A stretch of DNA of 64,000 bases from Eledone cirrhosa (Eukaryota > Mollusca > Cephalopoda > Octopoda > Eledonidae): assembly GCA_964016885.1 (NCBI GenBank), contig OZ024741.1:414979081-415043080 (forward strand). Reading direction: 5' to 3'. The translations under genes and the position numbers were made by a program. Below, piece after piece: positions 26,501-40,900 of this stretch; positions within the stretch are counted from its first letter, which is position 1, and each line of letters opens with the position of its first letter. The notes below the pieces were generated by a model, which saw only the letters and a list, made by a program, of their open reading frames with translations, was not told where the DNA came from and ran no database searches.

Positions 26501-26889
26501 TGTTCAAACCAGCTGTATCTGCCCAGAATCCCCTCACTTCTTTCTGTTCAAACCAGCTGTATCTGCCCAGAAATCCCTCACCTCTTTCTGTTTAAACCAG
26601 CTGTATCTGGCCAGAATTCCCTCACTTCTTTCTGTTTAAACCTTCTGTATATGCCCAGAATTTTCTCACCTCTTTCTGTTCAAACCAGCTGTATCTGCCC
26701 AGAATTCCCTCACTTCTTTCTGTTCAAACCAGCTGTATCTGCCCAGAATTCCCTCACCTCTTTCTGTTCAAACCAGCTGTATCTGACCAGAATTCTCTCA
26801 CTTCATTCTGTTCAACCCAGCTGTATCTGACCAGAATTCTCTCACCTCTTTCTGTTCAAACCAGCTGTATCTGCCCAGAATTCCCTCAC
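23510..26889 (+). repeat. 1,671-bp (38-monomer) higher-order repeat, two units
   Basis: Monomer order repeats at 1,671 bp (37 monomers of 44 bp and one of 43 bp). The gaatgttc monomer recurs at 23,793 and 25,464, the 43-bp monomer at 24,597 and 26,268, and the gaatcccctc monomer near 24,857 and 26,528. The units are almost identical; one visible difference is ctgctcaaacc near 25,975. Homology fails at about 23,500 and 26,890. Larger duplications carried this pair to 43,213-46,592 and 53,812-57,191. Confidence 0.9.
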
Positions 26890-27939
26890 TTCTTTCTGTT
26901 CAAACCAGCTCTATCAGACCAGAATTCCCTCACCTCTTTCTGTTCAAACCAGCTGTATCTGGCCAGAATTCCCTCACCTCTTTCTGTTTAAACCAGCTGT
27001 ATCTGGCCAGAATTCTCTCACTTGTTTCTGTTCAAACCAGCTGTATCTGGTCAGAATTCTCTCACTTATTTCCGTTTAAACCAGCTGTGTCTGGCCAGAT
27101 TTCTCTCACTTCTTTTTATTCAAACCAGCTGTATCTGCCCAGAATTCCCTCACCTCTTTCTGTTCAAACCAGCTGTATCTGCCCAGAATTCTCTCACCTA
27201 TTTCTGTTCAAACCAGCCATATCTGCCCAGAATTCCCTCACCTCTTTCTGTTCAAACCAGCTGTATCTGACCAGAATTCTCTCACCTATTTCTGTTCAAA
27301 CCAGCCATATCTGCCCAGAATTCCCTCACCTCTTTCTGTTCAAACCAGCTGTATCTGACCAGAATTCTCTCACTTCTTTCTGTTCAAACCAGCTGTATCT
27401 GCCCAGAATTCTCTCACCTCTTTCTGTTCAAACCAGCTGTATCTGACCAGAATTCTCTCACTTCTTTCTGTTCAAACCAGCTGTATCTGACCAGAATTCT
27501 CTCACCTCTTTCTGTTCAAACCAGCTGTATCTGCCCAGAATTCCCTCACCTCTTTCTGTTTAAACCTTCTGTATATGCCCAGAATTTTCTCAGCTTTTTC
27601 TCTTCAAAGCAGCTGTATCTGCCCAGAATTCCCTCACTTCTTTCTGTTCAAACCAGCTCTATCAGACCAGCATTCCCTCACATCTTTCTGTTCAAACCAG
27701 CTGTATCTGGCCAGAATTCCCTCACCTCTTTCTGTTTAAACCAGCTGTATCTGGTCAGAATTCTCTCACTTCTTTCTGTTCAAACCAGCTGTATCTGGTC
27801 AGAATTCTCTCACTTATTTCCGTTTAAACCAGCTGTATCTGGCCAGATTTCTCTCACTTCTTTTTATTCAAACCAGCTGTATCTGCCCAGAATTCCCTCA
27901 CCTCTTTCTGTTCAAACCAGCTGTATCTGCCCAGAATTC

Positions 27940-30900
27940 TCTCACCTATTTCTGTTCAAACCAGCCATATCTGCCCAGAATTCCCTCACCTCTTTCTGTT
28001 CAAACCAGCTGTATCTGACCAGAATTCTCTCACCTATTTCTGTTCAAACCAGCCATATCTGCCCAGAATTCCCTCACCTCTTTCTGTTCAAACCAGCTGT
28101 ATCTGACCAGAATTCTCTCACTTCTTTCTGTTCAAACCAGCTGTATCTGCCCAGAATTCTCTCACCTCTTTCTGTTCATACCAGCTGTATCTGACCAGAA
28201 TTCTCTCACTTCTTTCTGTTCAAACCAGCTGTATCTGACCAGAATTCTCTCACCTCTTTCTGTTCAAACCAGCTGTATCTGCCCAGAATTCCCTCACCTC
28301 TTTCTGTTTAAACCTTCTGTATATGCCCAGAATTTTCTCACCTTTTTCTCTTCAAAGCAGCTGTATCTGCCCAGAATTCCCTCACTTCTTTCTGTTCAAA
28401 CCAGCTGTATCTGCCCAGAATTCCTTACCTCTTTCTTTTCAAACCAGCTGTATCTGGCCAGAATTCCCTCACCTCTTTCTGTTCAAATCATCTGTATCTG
28501 CCCAGAATTCTCTCACTTCTTTCTGTTCAAACCAGCCATATCTGCCCAGAATTCCCTCACCTCTTTCTGTTCAAACCAGCTGTATCTGACCAGAATTCTC
28601 TCACTTCATTCTGTTCAACCCAGCTGTATCTGACCAGAATTCTCTCACCTCTTTCTGTTCAAACCAGCTGTATCTGCCCAGAATTCCCTCACTTCTTTCT
28701 GTTCAAACCAGCTGTATCTGCCCAGAAATCCCTCACCTCTTTCTGTTTAAACCAGCTGTATCTGGCCAGAATTCCCTCACTTCTTTCTGTTTAAACCTTC
28801 TGTATATGCCCAGAATTTTCTCACCTCTTTCTGTTCAAACCAGCTGTATCTGCCCAGAATTCCCTCACTTCTTTCTGTTCAAACCAGCTGTATCTGACCA
28901 GAATTCTCTCACTTCTTTCTGTTCAAACCAGCTGTATCTGTCCAGAATTCTCTCACCGCTTTCTGTTCAAACCAGCTGTATCTGCCCAGAATTCCCTCAC
29001 CTCTTTCTGTTTAAACCTTCTGTATATGCCCAGAATGTTCTCACCTCTTTCTGTTCAAAGCAGCTGTATCTGCCCAGAATTCCCTCACTTCTTTCTGTTC
29101 AAACCAGCTGTATCTGCCCAGAAATCCCTCACCTCTTTCTGTTCAAACCAGCTGTATCTGACCAGAATTCTCTCACCTCTTTCTGTTCAAACCAGCTGTA
29201 TCTGCCCAGAATTCCCTCACTTCTTTCTGTTCAAACCAGCTGTATCTGCCCAGAAATCCCTCACCTCTTTCTGTTCAAACCAGCTGTATCTGACCAGAAT
29301 TCTCTCACCTATTTCTGTTCAAACCAGCCATATCTGCCCAGAATTCCCTCACCTCTTTCTGTTCAAACCAGCTGTATCTGACCAGAATTCTCTCACTTCT
29401 TTCTGTTCAAACCAGCTGTATCTGTCCAGAATTCTCTCACCGCTTTCTGTTCAAACCAGCTGTATCTGCCCAGAATTCCCTCACCTCTTTCTGTTTAAAC
29501 CTTCTGTATATGCCCAGAATGTTCTCACCTCTTTCTGTTCAAAGCAGCTGTATCTGCCCAGAATTCCCTCACTTCTTTCTGTTCAAACCAGCTGTATCTG
29601 CCCAGAAATCCCTCACCTCTTTCTGTTCAAACCAGCTGTATCTGACCAGAATTCTCTCACCTCTTTCTGTTTAAACCAGCTGTATCTGGCCAGAATTCCC
29701 TCACTTCTTTCTGTTTAAACCTTCTGTATATGCCCAGAATTTTCTCACCTCTTTCTGTTCAAACCAGCTGTATCTGCCCAGAATTCCCTCACTTCTTTCT
29801 GTTCAAACCAGCTGTATCTGCCCAGAATTCCCTCACCTCTTTCTGTTCAAACCAGCTGTATCTGACCAGAATTCTCTCACCTATTTCTGTTCAAACCAGC
29901 CATATCTGCCCAGAATTCCCTCACCTCTTTCTGTTCAAAGCAGCTGTATCTGCCCAGAATTCCCTCACTTCTTTCTGTTCAAACCAGCTGTATCTGCCCA
30001 GAAATCCCTCACCTCTTTCTGTTCAAACCAGCTGTATCTGACCAGAATTCTCTCACCTCTTTCTGTTCAAACCAGCTGTATCTGCCCAGAATTCCCTCAC
30101 TTCTTTCTGTTCAAACCAGCTGTATCTGCCCAGAAATCCCTCACCTCTTTCTGTTCAAACCAGCTGTATCTGACCAGAATTCTCTCACCTATTTCTGTTC
30201 AAACCAGCCATATCTGCCCAGAATTCCCTCACCTCTTTCTGTTCAAACCAGCTGTATCTGACCAGAATTCTCTCACTTCTTTCTGTTCAAACCAGCTGTA
30301 TCTGTCCAGAATTCTCTCACCGCTTTCTGTTCAAACCAGCTGTATCTGCCCAGAATTCCCTCACCTCTTTCTGTTTAAACCTTCTGTATATGCCCAGAAT
30401 GTTCTCACCTCTTTCTGTTCAAAGCAGCTGTATCTGCCCAGAATTCCCTCACTTCTTTCTGTTCAAACCAGCTGTATCTGCCCAGAAATCCCTCACCTCT
30501 TTCTGTTCAAACCAGCTGTATCTGACCAGAATTCTCTCACCTCTTTCTGTTTAAACCAGCTGTATCTGGCCAGAATTCCCTCACTTCTTTCTGTTTAAAC
30601 CTTCTGTATATGCCCAGAATTTTCTCACCTCTTTCTGTTCAAACCAGCTGTATCTGCCCAGAATTCCCTCACTTCTTTCTGTTCAAACCAGCTGTATCTG
30701 CCCAGAATTCCCTCACCTCTTTCTGTTCAAACCAGCTGTATCTGACCAGAATTCTCTCACCTATTTCTGTTCAAACCAGCCATATCTGCCCAGAATTCCC
30801 TCACCTCTTTCTGTTCAAACCAGCTGTATCTGACCAGAATTCTCTCACTTCTTTCTGTTCAAACCAGCTGTATCTGACCAGAATTCTCTCACCTCTTTCT

Positions 30901-33900
30901 GTTCAAACCAGCTGTATCTGCCCAGAATTCCCTCACAGCTTTCTGTTCAAACCAGCTGTATCTGCCCAGAATTCCCTCACCTCTTTCTGTTTAAACCTTC
31001 TGTATATGCCCAGAATTTTCTCACCTTTTTCTCTTCAAAGCAGCTGTATCTGCCCAGAATTCCCTCAGTTCTTTCTGTTCAAACCAGCTGTATCTGCCCA
31101 GAATTCCTTACCTCTTTCTGTTCAAACCAGCTGTATCTGGCCAGAATTCCCTCACCTCTTTCTGTTCAAATCATCTGTATCTGTCCAGAATTCTCTCACT
31201 TCTTTCTGTTCAAACCAGCCATATCTGCCCAGAATTCCCTCACCTCTTTCTGTTCAAACCAGCTGTATCTGACCAGAATTCTCTCACTTCATTCTGTTCA
31301 ACCCAGCTGTATCTGACCAGAATTCTCTCACCTCTTTCTGTTCAAACCAGCTGTATCTGCCCAGAATCCCCTCACTTCTTTCTGTTCAAACCAGCTGTAT
31401 CTGCCCAGAAATCCCTCACCTCTTTCTGTTTAAACCAGCTGTATCTGGCCAGAATTCCCTCACTTCTTTCTGTTTAAACCTTCTGTATATGCCCAGAATT
31501 TTCTCACCTCTTTCTGTTCAAACCAGCTGTATCTGCCCAGAATTCCCTCACTTCTTTCTGTTCAAACCAGCTGTATCTGCCCAGAATTCCCTCACCTCTT
31601 TCTGTTCAAACCAGCTGTATCTGACCAGAATTCTCTCACTTCATTCTGTTCAACCCAGCTGTATCTGACCAGAATTCTCTCACCTCTTTCTGTTCAAACC
31701 AGCTGTATCTGCCCAGAATTCCCTCACCTCTTTCTGTTCAAACCAGCTGTATCTGACCAGAATTCTCTCACCTATTTCTGTTCAAACCAGCCATATCTGC
31801 CCAGAATTCCCTCACCTCTTTCTGTTCAAACCAGCTGTATCTGACCAGAATTCTCTCACTTCTTTCTGTTCAAACCAGCTGTATCTGTCCAGAATTCTCT
31901 CACCGCTTTCTGTTCAAACCAGCTGTATCTGCCCAGAATTCCCTCACCTCTTTCTGTTTAAACCTTCTGTATATGCCTAGAATGTTCTCACCTCTTTCTG
32001 TTCAAAGCAGCTGTATCTGCCCAGAATTCCCTCACTTCTTTCTGTTCAAACCAGCTGTATCTGCCCAGAAATCCCTCACCTCTTTCTGTTCAAACCAGCT
32101 GTATCTGACCAGAATTCTCTCAACTCTTTCTGTTCAAACCAGCTGTATCTGCCCAGAATTCCCTCACTTCTTTCTGTTCAAACCAGCTGTATCTGCCCAG
32201 AAATCCCTCACCTCTTTCTGTTTAAACCAGCTGTATCTGGCCAGAATTCCCTCACTTCTTTCTGTTTAAACCTTCTGTATATGCCAAGAATTTTCTCACC
32301 TCTTTCTGTTCAAACCAGCTGTATCTGCCCAGAATTCCCTCACTTCTTTCTGTTCAAACCAGCTGTATCTGCCCAGAATTCCCTCACCTCTTTCTGTTCA
32401 AACCAGCTGTATCTGACCAGAATTCTCTCACCTATTTCTGTTCAAACCAGCCATATCTGCCCAGAATTCCCTCACCTCTTTCTGTTCAAACCAGCTGTAT
32501 CTGACCAGAATTCTCTCACCTATTTCTGTTCAAACCAGCCATATCTGCCCAGAATTCCCTCACCTCTTTCTGTTCAAACCAGCTGTATCTGACCAGAATT
32601 CTCTCACCTATTTCTGTTCAAACCAGCCATATCTGCCCAGAATTCCCTCACCTCTTTCTGTTCAAACCAGCTGTATCTGACCAGAATTCTCTCACTTCTT
32701 TCTGTTCAAACCAGCTGTATCTGCCCAGAATTCTCTCACCTCTTTCTGTTCATACCAGCTGTATCTGACCAGAATTCTCTCACTTCTTTCTGTTCAAACC
32801 AGCTGTATCTGACCAGAATTCTCTCACCTCTTTCTGTTCAAACCAGCTGTATCTGCCCAGAATTCCCTCACCTCTTTCTGTTTAAACCTTCTGTATATGC
32901 CCAGAATTTTCTCACCTTTTTCTCTTCAAAGCAGCTGTATCTGCCCAGAATTCCCTCACTTCTTTCTGTTCAAACCAGCTGTATCTGCCCAGAATTCCCT
33001 CACCTCTTTCTGTTTAAACCTTCTGTATATGCCCAGAATTTTCTCACCTTTTTCTCTTCAAAGCAGCTGTATCTGCCCAGAAATCCCTCACCTCTTTCTG
33101 TTCAAACCAGCTGTATCTGACCAGAATTCTCTCACCTCTTTCTGTTCAAACCAGCTGTATCTGCCCAGAATTCCCTCACTTCTTTCTGTTCAAACCAGCT
33201 GTATCTGCCCAGAAATCCCTCACCTCTTTCTGTTTAAACCAGCTGTATCTGGCCAGAATTCCCTCACTTCTTTCTGTTTAAACCTTCTGTATATGCCCAG
33301 AATTTTCTCACCTCTTTCTGTTCAAACCAGCTGTATCTGCCCAGAATTCCCTCACTTCTTTCTGTTCAAACCAGCTGTATCTGCCCAGAATTCCCTCACC
33401 TCTTTCTGTTCAAACCAGCTGTATCTGACCAGAATTCTCTCACCTATTTCTGTTCAAACCAGCCATATCTGCCCAGAATTCCCTCACCTCTTTCTGTTCA
33501 AACCAGCTGTATCTGACCAGAATTCTCTCACTTCTTTCTGTTCAAACCAGCTGTATCTGACCAGAATTCTCTCACCTTTTTCTGTTCAAACCAGCTGTAT
33601 CTGCCCAGAATTCCCTCACAGCTTTCTGTTCAAACCAGCTGTATCTGCCCAGAATTCCCTCACCTCTTTCTGTTTAAACCTTCTGTATATGCCCAGAATT
33701 TTCTCACCTTTTTCTCTTCAAAGCAGCTGTATCTGCCCAGAATTCCCTCACTTCTTTCTGTTCAAACCAGCTGTATCTGCCCAGAATTCCTTACCTCTTT
33801 CTGTTCAAACCAGCTGTATCTGGCCAGAATTCCCTCACCTCTTTCTGTTCAAATCATCTGTATCTGTCCAGAATTCTCTCACTTCTTTCTGTTCAAACCA

Positions 33901-34976
33901 GCCATATCTGCCCAGAATTCCCTCACCTCTTTCTGTTCAAACCAGCTGTATCTGACCAGAATTCTCTCACTTCATTCTGTTCAACCCAGCTGTATCTGAC
34001 CAGAATTCTCTCACCTCTTTCTGTTCAAACCAGCTGTATCTGCCCAGAATCCCCTCACTTCTTTCTGTTCAAACCAGCTGTATCTGCCCAGAAATCCCTC
34101 ACCTCTTTCTGTTTAAACCAGCTGTATCTGGCCAGAATTCCCTCACTTCTTTCTGTTTAAACCTTCTGTATATGCCCAGAATTTTCTCACCTCTTTCTGT
34201 TCAAACCAGCTGTATCTGCCCAGAATTCCCTCACTTCTTTCTGTTCAAACCAGCTGTATCTGCCCAGAATTCCCTCACCTCTTTCTGTTCAAACCAGCTG
34301 TATCTGACCAGAATTCTCTCACTTCATTCTGTTCAACCCAGCTGTATCTGACCAGAATTCTCTCACCTCTTTCTGTTCAAACCAGCTGTATCTGCCCAGA
34401 ATTCCCTCACCTCTTTCTGTTCAAACCAGCTGTATCTGACCAGAATTCTCTCACCTATTTCTGTTCAAACCAGCCATATCTGCCCAGAATTCCCTCACCT
34501 CTTTCTGTTCAAACCAGCTGTATCTGACCAGAATTCTCTCACTTCTTTCTGTTCAAACCAGCTGTATCTGTCCAGAATTCTCTCACCGCTTTCTGTTCAA
34601 ACCAGCTGTATCTGCCCAGAATTCCCTCACCTCTTTCTGTTTAAACCTTCTGTATATGCCCAGAATGTTCTCACCTCTTTCTGTTCAAAGCAGCTGTATC
34701 TGCCCAGAATTCCCTCACTTCTTTCTGTTCAAACCAGCTGTATCTGCCCAGAAATCCCTCACCTCTTTCTGTTCAAACCAGCTGTATCTGACCAGAATTC
34801 TCTCACCTCTTTCTGTTCAAACCAGCTGTATCTGCCCAGAATTCCCTCACTTCTTTCTGTTCAAACCAGCTGTATCTGCCCAGAAATCCCTCACCTCTTT
34901 CTGTTTAAACCAGCTGTATCTGGCCAGAATTCCCTCACTTCTTTCTGTTTAAACCTTCTGTATATGCCCAGAATTT
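27940..34976 (+). repeat. 7,037-bp tandem duplication, copy T1
   Basis: The sequence is repeated immediately downstream with an offset of 7,037 bp (160 x 44 - 3, with three 43-bp monomers per unit, at 28,423, 31,106 and 33,789). At every diagnostic site I compared, including rare ones such as gcctagaatg near 31,977, gccaagaatt near 32,284, tctcaactc near 32,118 and ctcagttc near 31,067, T1 and T2 agree. The breakpoint lies within shared gaatt(c/t)tctcacct sequence, so its exact position is uncertain by a few bases. It indicates a recent unequal exchange or an assembly duplication. Confidence 0.92.
29040..30799 (+). repeat. 880-bp (20-monomer) tandem duplication within T1
   Basis: The segment starting at the caaagcag monomer near 29,055 recurs 880 bp later, near 29,935. 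The gaatgttc monomers at about 29,519 and 30,399 and the gaatttt monomers at 29,739 and 30,619 share the same spacing. The junction near 29,920 places ccctcacctctttctg directly before caaagcag. It is carried unchanged into T2, so it predates the 7-kb duplication. Confidence 0.87.
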
Positions 34977-37900
34977 TCTCACCTATTTCTGTTCAAACCA
35001 GCCATATCTGCCCAGAATTCCCTCACCTCTTTCTGTTCAAACCAGCTGTATCTGACCAGAATTCTCTCACCTATTTCTGTTCAAACCAGCCATATCTGCC
35101 CAGAATTCCCTCACCTCTTTCTGTTCAAACCAGCTGTATCTGACCAGAATTCTCTCACTTCTTTCTGTTCAAACCAGCTGTATCTGCCCAGAATTCTCTC
35201 ACCTCTTTCTGTTCATACCAGCTGTATCTGACCAGAATTCTCTCACTTCTTTCTGTTCAAACCAGCTGTATCTGACCAGAATTCTCTCACCTCTTTCTGT
35301 TCAAACCAGCTGTATCTGCCCAGAATTCCCTCACCTCTTTCTGTTTAAACCTTCTGTATATGCCCAGAATTTTCTCACCTTTTTCTCTTCAAAGCAGCTG
35401 TATCTGCCCAGAATTCCCTCACTTCTTTCTGTTCAAACCAGCTGTATCTGCCCAGAATTCCTTACCTCTTTCTTTTCAAACCAGCTGTATCTGGCCAGAA
35501 TTCCCTCACCTCTTTCTGTTCAAATCATCTGTATCTGCCCAGAATTCTCTCACTTCTTTCTGTTCAAACCAGCCATATCTGCCCAGAATTCCCTCACCTC
35601 TTTCTGTTCAAACCAGCTGTATCTGACCAGAATTCTCTCACTTCATTCTGTTCAACCCAGCTGTATCTGACCAGAATTCTCTCACCTCTTTCTGTTCAAA
35701 CCAGCTGTATCTGCCCAGAATTCCCTCACTTCTTTCTGTTCAAACCAGCTGTATCTGCCCAGAAATCCCTCACCTCTTTCTGTTTAAACCAGCTGTATCT
35801 GGCCAGAATTCCCTCACTTCTTTCTGTTTAAACCTTCTGTATATGCCCAGAATTTTCTCACCTCTTTCTGTTCAAACCAGCTGTATCTGCCCAGAATTCC
35901 CTCACTTCTTTCTGTTCAAACCAGCTGTATCTGACCAGAATTCTCTCACTTCTTTCTGTTCAAACCAGCTGTATCTGTCCAGAATTCTCTCACCGCTTTC
36001 TGTTCAAACCAGCTGTATCTGCCCAGAATTCCCTCACCTCTTTCTGTTTAAACCTTCTGTATATGCCCAGAATGTTCTCACCTCTTTCTGTTCAAAGCAG
36101 CTGTATCTGCCCAGAATTCCCTCACTTCTTTCTGTTCAAACCAGCTGTATCTGCCCAGAAATCCCTCACCTCTTTCTGTTCAAACCAGCTGTATCTGACC
36201 AGAATTCTCTCACCTCTTTCTGTTCAAACCAGCTGTATCTGCCCAGAATTCCCTCACTTCTTTCTGTTCAAACCAGCTGTATCTGCCCAGAAATCCCTCA
36301 CCTCTTTCTGTTCAAACCAGCTGTATCTGACCAGAATTCTCTCACCTATTTCTGTTCAAACCAGCCATATCTGCCCAGAATTCCCTCACCTCTTTCTGTT
36401 CAAACCAGCTGTATCTGACCAGAATTCTCTCACTTCTTTCTGTTCAAACCAGCTGTATCTGTCCAGAATTCTCTCACCGCTTTCTGTTCAAACCAGCTGT
36501 ATCTGCCCAGAATTCCCTCACCTCTTTCTGTTTAAACCTTCTGTATATGCCCAGAATGTTCTCACCTCTTTCTGTTCAAAGCAGCTGTATCTGCCCAGAA
36601 TTCCCTCACTTCTTTCTGTTCAAACCAGCTGTATCTGCCCAGAAATCCCTCACCTCTTTCTGTTCAAACCAGCTGTATCTGACCAGAATTCTCTCACCTC
36701 TTTCTGTTTAAACCAGCTGTATCTGGCCAGAATTCCCTCACTTCTTTCTGTTTAAACCTTCTGTATATGCCCAGAATTTTCTCACCTCTTTCTGTTCAAA
36801 CCAGCTGTATCTGCCCAGAATTCCCTCACTTCTTTCTGTTCAAACCAGCTGTATCTGCCCAGAATTCCCTCACCTCTTTCTGTTCAAACCAGCTGTATCT
36901 GACCAGAATTCTCTCACCTATTTCTGTTCAAACCAGCCATATCTGCCCAGAATTCCCTCACCTCTTTCTGTTCAAAGCAGCTGTATCTGCCCAGAATTCC
37001 CTCACTTCTTTCTGTTCAAACCAGCTGTATCTGCCCAGAAATCCCTCACCTCTTTCTGTTCAAACCAGCTGTATCTGACCAGAATTCTCTCACCTCTTTC
37101 TGTTCAAACCAGCTGTATCTGCCCAGAATTCCCTCACTTCTTTCTGTTCAAACCAGCTGTATCTGCCCAGAAATCCCTCACCTCTTTCTGTTCAAACCAG
37201 CTGTATCTGACCAGAATTCTCTCACCTATTTCTGTTCAAACCAGCCATATCTGCCCAGAATTCCCTCACCTCTTTCTGTTCAAACCAGCTGTATCTGACC
37301 AGAATTCTCTCACTTCTTTCTGTTCAAACCAGCTGTATCTGTCCAGAATTCTCTCACCGCTTTCTGTTCAAACCAGCTGTATCTGCCCAGAATTCCCTCA
37401 CCTCTTTCTGTTTAAACCTTCTGTATATGCCCAGAATGTTCTCACCTCTTTCTGTTCAAAGCAGCTGTATCTGCCCAGAATTCCCTCACTTCTTTCTGTT
37501 CAAACCAGCTGTATCTGCCCAGAAATCCCTCACCTCTTTCTGTTCAAACCAGCTGTATCTGACCAGAATTCTCTCACCTCTTTCTGTTTAAACCAGCTGT
37601 ATCTGGCCAGAATTCCCTCACTTCTTTCTGTTTAAACCTTCTGTATATGCCCAGAATTTTCTCACCTCTTTCTGTTCAAACCAGCTGTATCTGCCCAGAA
37701 TTCCCTCACTTCTTTCTGTTCAAACCAGCTGTATCTGCCCAGAATTCCCTCACCTCTTTCTGTTCAAACCAGCTGTATCTGACCAGAATTCTCTCACCTA
37801 TTTCTGTTCAAACCAGCCATATCTGCCCAGAATTCCCTCACCTCTTTCTGTTCAAACCAGCTGTATCTGACCAGAATTCTCTCACTTCTTTCTGTTCAAA

Positions 37901-40900
37901 CCAGCTGTATCTGACCAGAATTCTCTCACCTCTTTCTGTTCAAACCAGCTGTATCTGCCCAGAATTCCCTCACAGCTTTCTGTTCAAACCAGCTGTATCT
38001 GCCCAGAATTCCCTCACCTCTTTCTGTTTAAACCTTCTGTATATGCCCAGAATTTTCTCACCTTTTTCTCTTCAAAGCAGCTGTATCTGCCCAGAATTCC
38101 CTCAGTTCTTTCTGTTCAAACCAGCTGTATCTGCCCAGAATTCCTTACCTCTTTCTGTTCAAACCAGCTGTATCTGGCCAGAATTCCCTCACCTCTTTCT
38201 GTTCAAATCATCTGTATCTGTCCAGAATTCTCTCACTTCTTTCTGTTCAAACCAGCCATATCTGCCCAGAATTCCCTCACCTCTTTCTGTTCAAACCAGC
38301 TGTATCTGACCAGAATTCTCTCACTTCATTCTGTTCAACCCAGCTGTATCTGACCAGAATTCTCTCACCTCTTTCTGTTCAAACCAGCTGTATCTGCCCA
38401 GAATCCCCTCACTTCTTTCTGTTCAAACCAGCTGTATCTGCCCAGAAATCCCTCACCTCTTTCTGTTTAAACCAGCTGTATCTGGCCAGAATTCCCTCAC
38501 TTCTTTCTGTTTAAACCTTCTGTATATGCCCAGAATTTTCTCACCTCTTTCTGTTCAAACCAGCTGTATCTGCCCAGAATTCCCTCACTTCTTTCTGTTC
38601 AAACCAGCTGTATCTGCCCAGAATTCCCTCACCTCTTTCTGTTCAAACCAGCTGTATCTGACCAGAATTCTCTCACTTCATTCTGTTCAACCCAGCTGTA
38701 TCTGACCAGAATTCTCTCACCTCTTTCTGTTCAAACCAGCTGTATCTGCCCAGAATTCCCTCACCTCTTTCTGTTCAAACCAGCTGTATCTGACCAGAAT
38801 TCTCTCACCTATTTCTGTTCAAACCAGCCATATCTGCCCAGAATTCCCTCACCTCTTTCTGTTCAAACCAGCTGTATCTGACCAGAATTCTCTCACTTCT
38901 TTCTGTTCAAACCAGCTGTATCTGTCCAGAATTCTCTCACCGCTTTCTGTTCAAACCAGCTGTATCTGCCCAGAATTCCCTCACCTCTTTCTGTTTAAAC
39001 CTTCTGTATATGCCTAGAATGTTCTCACCTCTTTCTGTTCAAAGCAGCTGTATCTGCCCAGAATTCCCTCACTTCTTTCTGTTCAAACCAGCTGTATCTG
39101 CCCAGAAATCCCTCACCTCTTTCTGTTCAAACCAGCTGTATCTGACCAGAATTCTCTCAACTCTTTCTGTTCAAACCAGCTGTATCTGCCCAGAATTCCC
39201 TCACTTCTTTCTGTTCAAACCAGCTGTATCTGCCCAGAAATCCCTCACCTCTTTCTGTTTAAACCAGCTGTATCTGGCCAGAATTCCCTCACTTCTTTCT
39301 GTTTAAACCTTCTGTATATGCCAAGAATTTTCTCACCTCTTTCTGTTCAAACCAGCTGTATCTGCCCAGAATTCCCTCACTTCTTTCTGTTCAAACCAGC
39401 TGTATCTGCCCAGAATTCCCTCACCTCTTTCTGTTCAAACCAGCTGTATCTGACCAGAATTCTCTCACCTATTTCTGTTCAAACCAGCCATATCTGCCCA
39501 GAATTCCCTCACCTCTTTCTGTTCAAACCAGCTGTATCTGACCAGAATTCTCTCACCTATTTCTGTTCAAACCAGCCATATCTGCCCAGAATTCCCTCAC
39601 CTCTTTCTGTTCAAACCAGCTGTATCTGACCAGAATTCTCTCACCTATTTCTGTTCAAACCAGCCATATCTGCCCAGAATTCCCTCACCTCTTTCTGTTC
39701 AAACCAGCTGTATCTGACCAGAATTCTCTCACTTCTTTCTGTTCAAACCAGCTGTATCTGCCCAGAATTCTCTCACCTCTTTCTGTTCATACCAGCTGTA
39801 TCTGACCAGAATTCTCTCACTTCTTTCTGTTCAAACCAGCTGTATCTGACCAGAATTCTCTCACCTCTTTCTGTTCAAACCAGCTGTATCTGCCCAGAAT
39901 TCCCTCACCTCTTTCTGTTTAAACCTTCTGTATATGCCCAGAATTTTCTCACCTTTTTCTCTTCAAAGCAGCTGTATCTGCCCAGAATTCCCTCACTTCT
40001 TTCTGTTCAAACCAGCTGTATCTGCCCAGAATTCCCTCACCTCTTTCTGTTTAAACCTTCTGTATATGCCCAGAATTTTCTCACCTTTTTCTCTTCAAAG
40101 CAGCTGTATCTGCCCAGAAATCCCTCACCTCTTTCTGTTCAAACCAGCTGTATCTGACCAGAATTCTCTCACCTCTTTCTGTTCAAACCAGCTGTATCTG
40201 CCCAGAATTCCCTCACTTCTTTCTGTTCAAACCAGCTGTATCTGCCCAGAAATCCCTCACCTCTTTCTGTTTAAACCAGCTGTATCTGGCCAGAATTCCC
40301 TCACTTCTTTCTGTTTAAACCTTCTGTATATGCCCAGAATTTTCTCACCTCTTTCTGTTCAAACCAGCTGTATCTGCCCAGAATTCCCTCACTTCTTTCT
40401 GTTCAAACCAGCTGTATCTGCCCAGAATTCCCTCACCTCTTTCTGTTCAAACCAGCTGTATCTGACCAGAATTCTCTCACCTATTTCTGTTCAAACCAGC
40501 CATATCTGCCCAGAATTCCCTCACCTCTTTCTGTTCAAACCAGCTGTATCTGACCAGAATTCTCTCACTTCTTTCTGTTCAAACCAGCTGTATCTGACCA
40601 GAATTCTCTCACCTTTTTCTGTTCAAACCAGCTGTATCTGCCCAGAATTCCCTCACAGCTTTCTGTTCAAACCAGCTGTATCTGCCCAGAATTCCCTCAC
40701 CTCTTTCTGTTTAAACCTTCTGTATATGCCCAGAATTTTCTCACCTTTTTCTCTTCAAAGCAGCTGTATCTGCCCAGAATTCCCTCACTTCTTTCTGTTC
40801 AAACCAGCTGTATCTGCCCAGAATTCCTTACCTCTTTCTGTTCAAACCAGCTGTATCTGGCCAGAATTCCCTCACCTCTTTCTGTTCAAATCATCTGTAT

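Larger units (their letters stand above)
17250..27925 (+). repeat. Large block L1 (about 10.7 kb)
   Basis: The monomer order here is repeated downstream as L2. From about 17,250 to 22,310 the match is at offset 12,666 bp (288 x 44 - 6); from about 22,311 to 27,745 it is at 19,703 bp, and from there to 27,925 at 19,659 bp after loss of one monomer. The change of offset equals 7,037 bp, the length of the tandem duplication inserted between the two parts of L2. A few single-base differences separate the blocks (for example ctgctcag near 20,816 here against ctgcccag in the later copies; ctgtgtctgg near 27,085 against ctgtatctgg), so L1/L2 is an older event than T1/T2. Confidence 0.82.
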
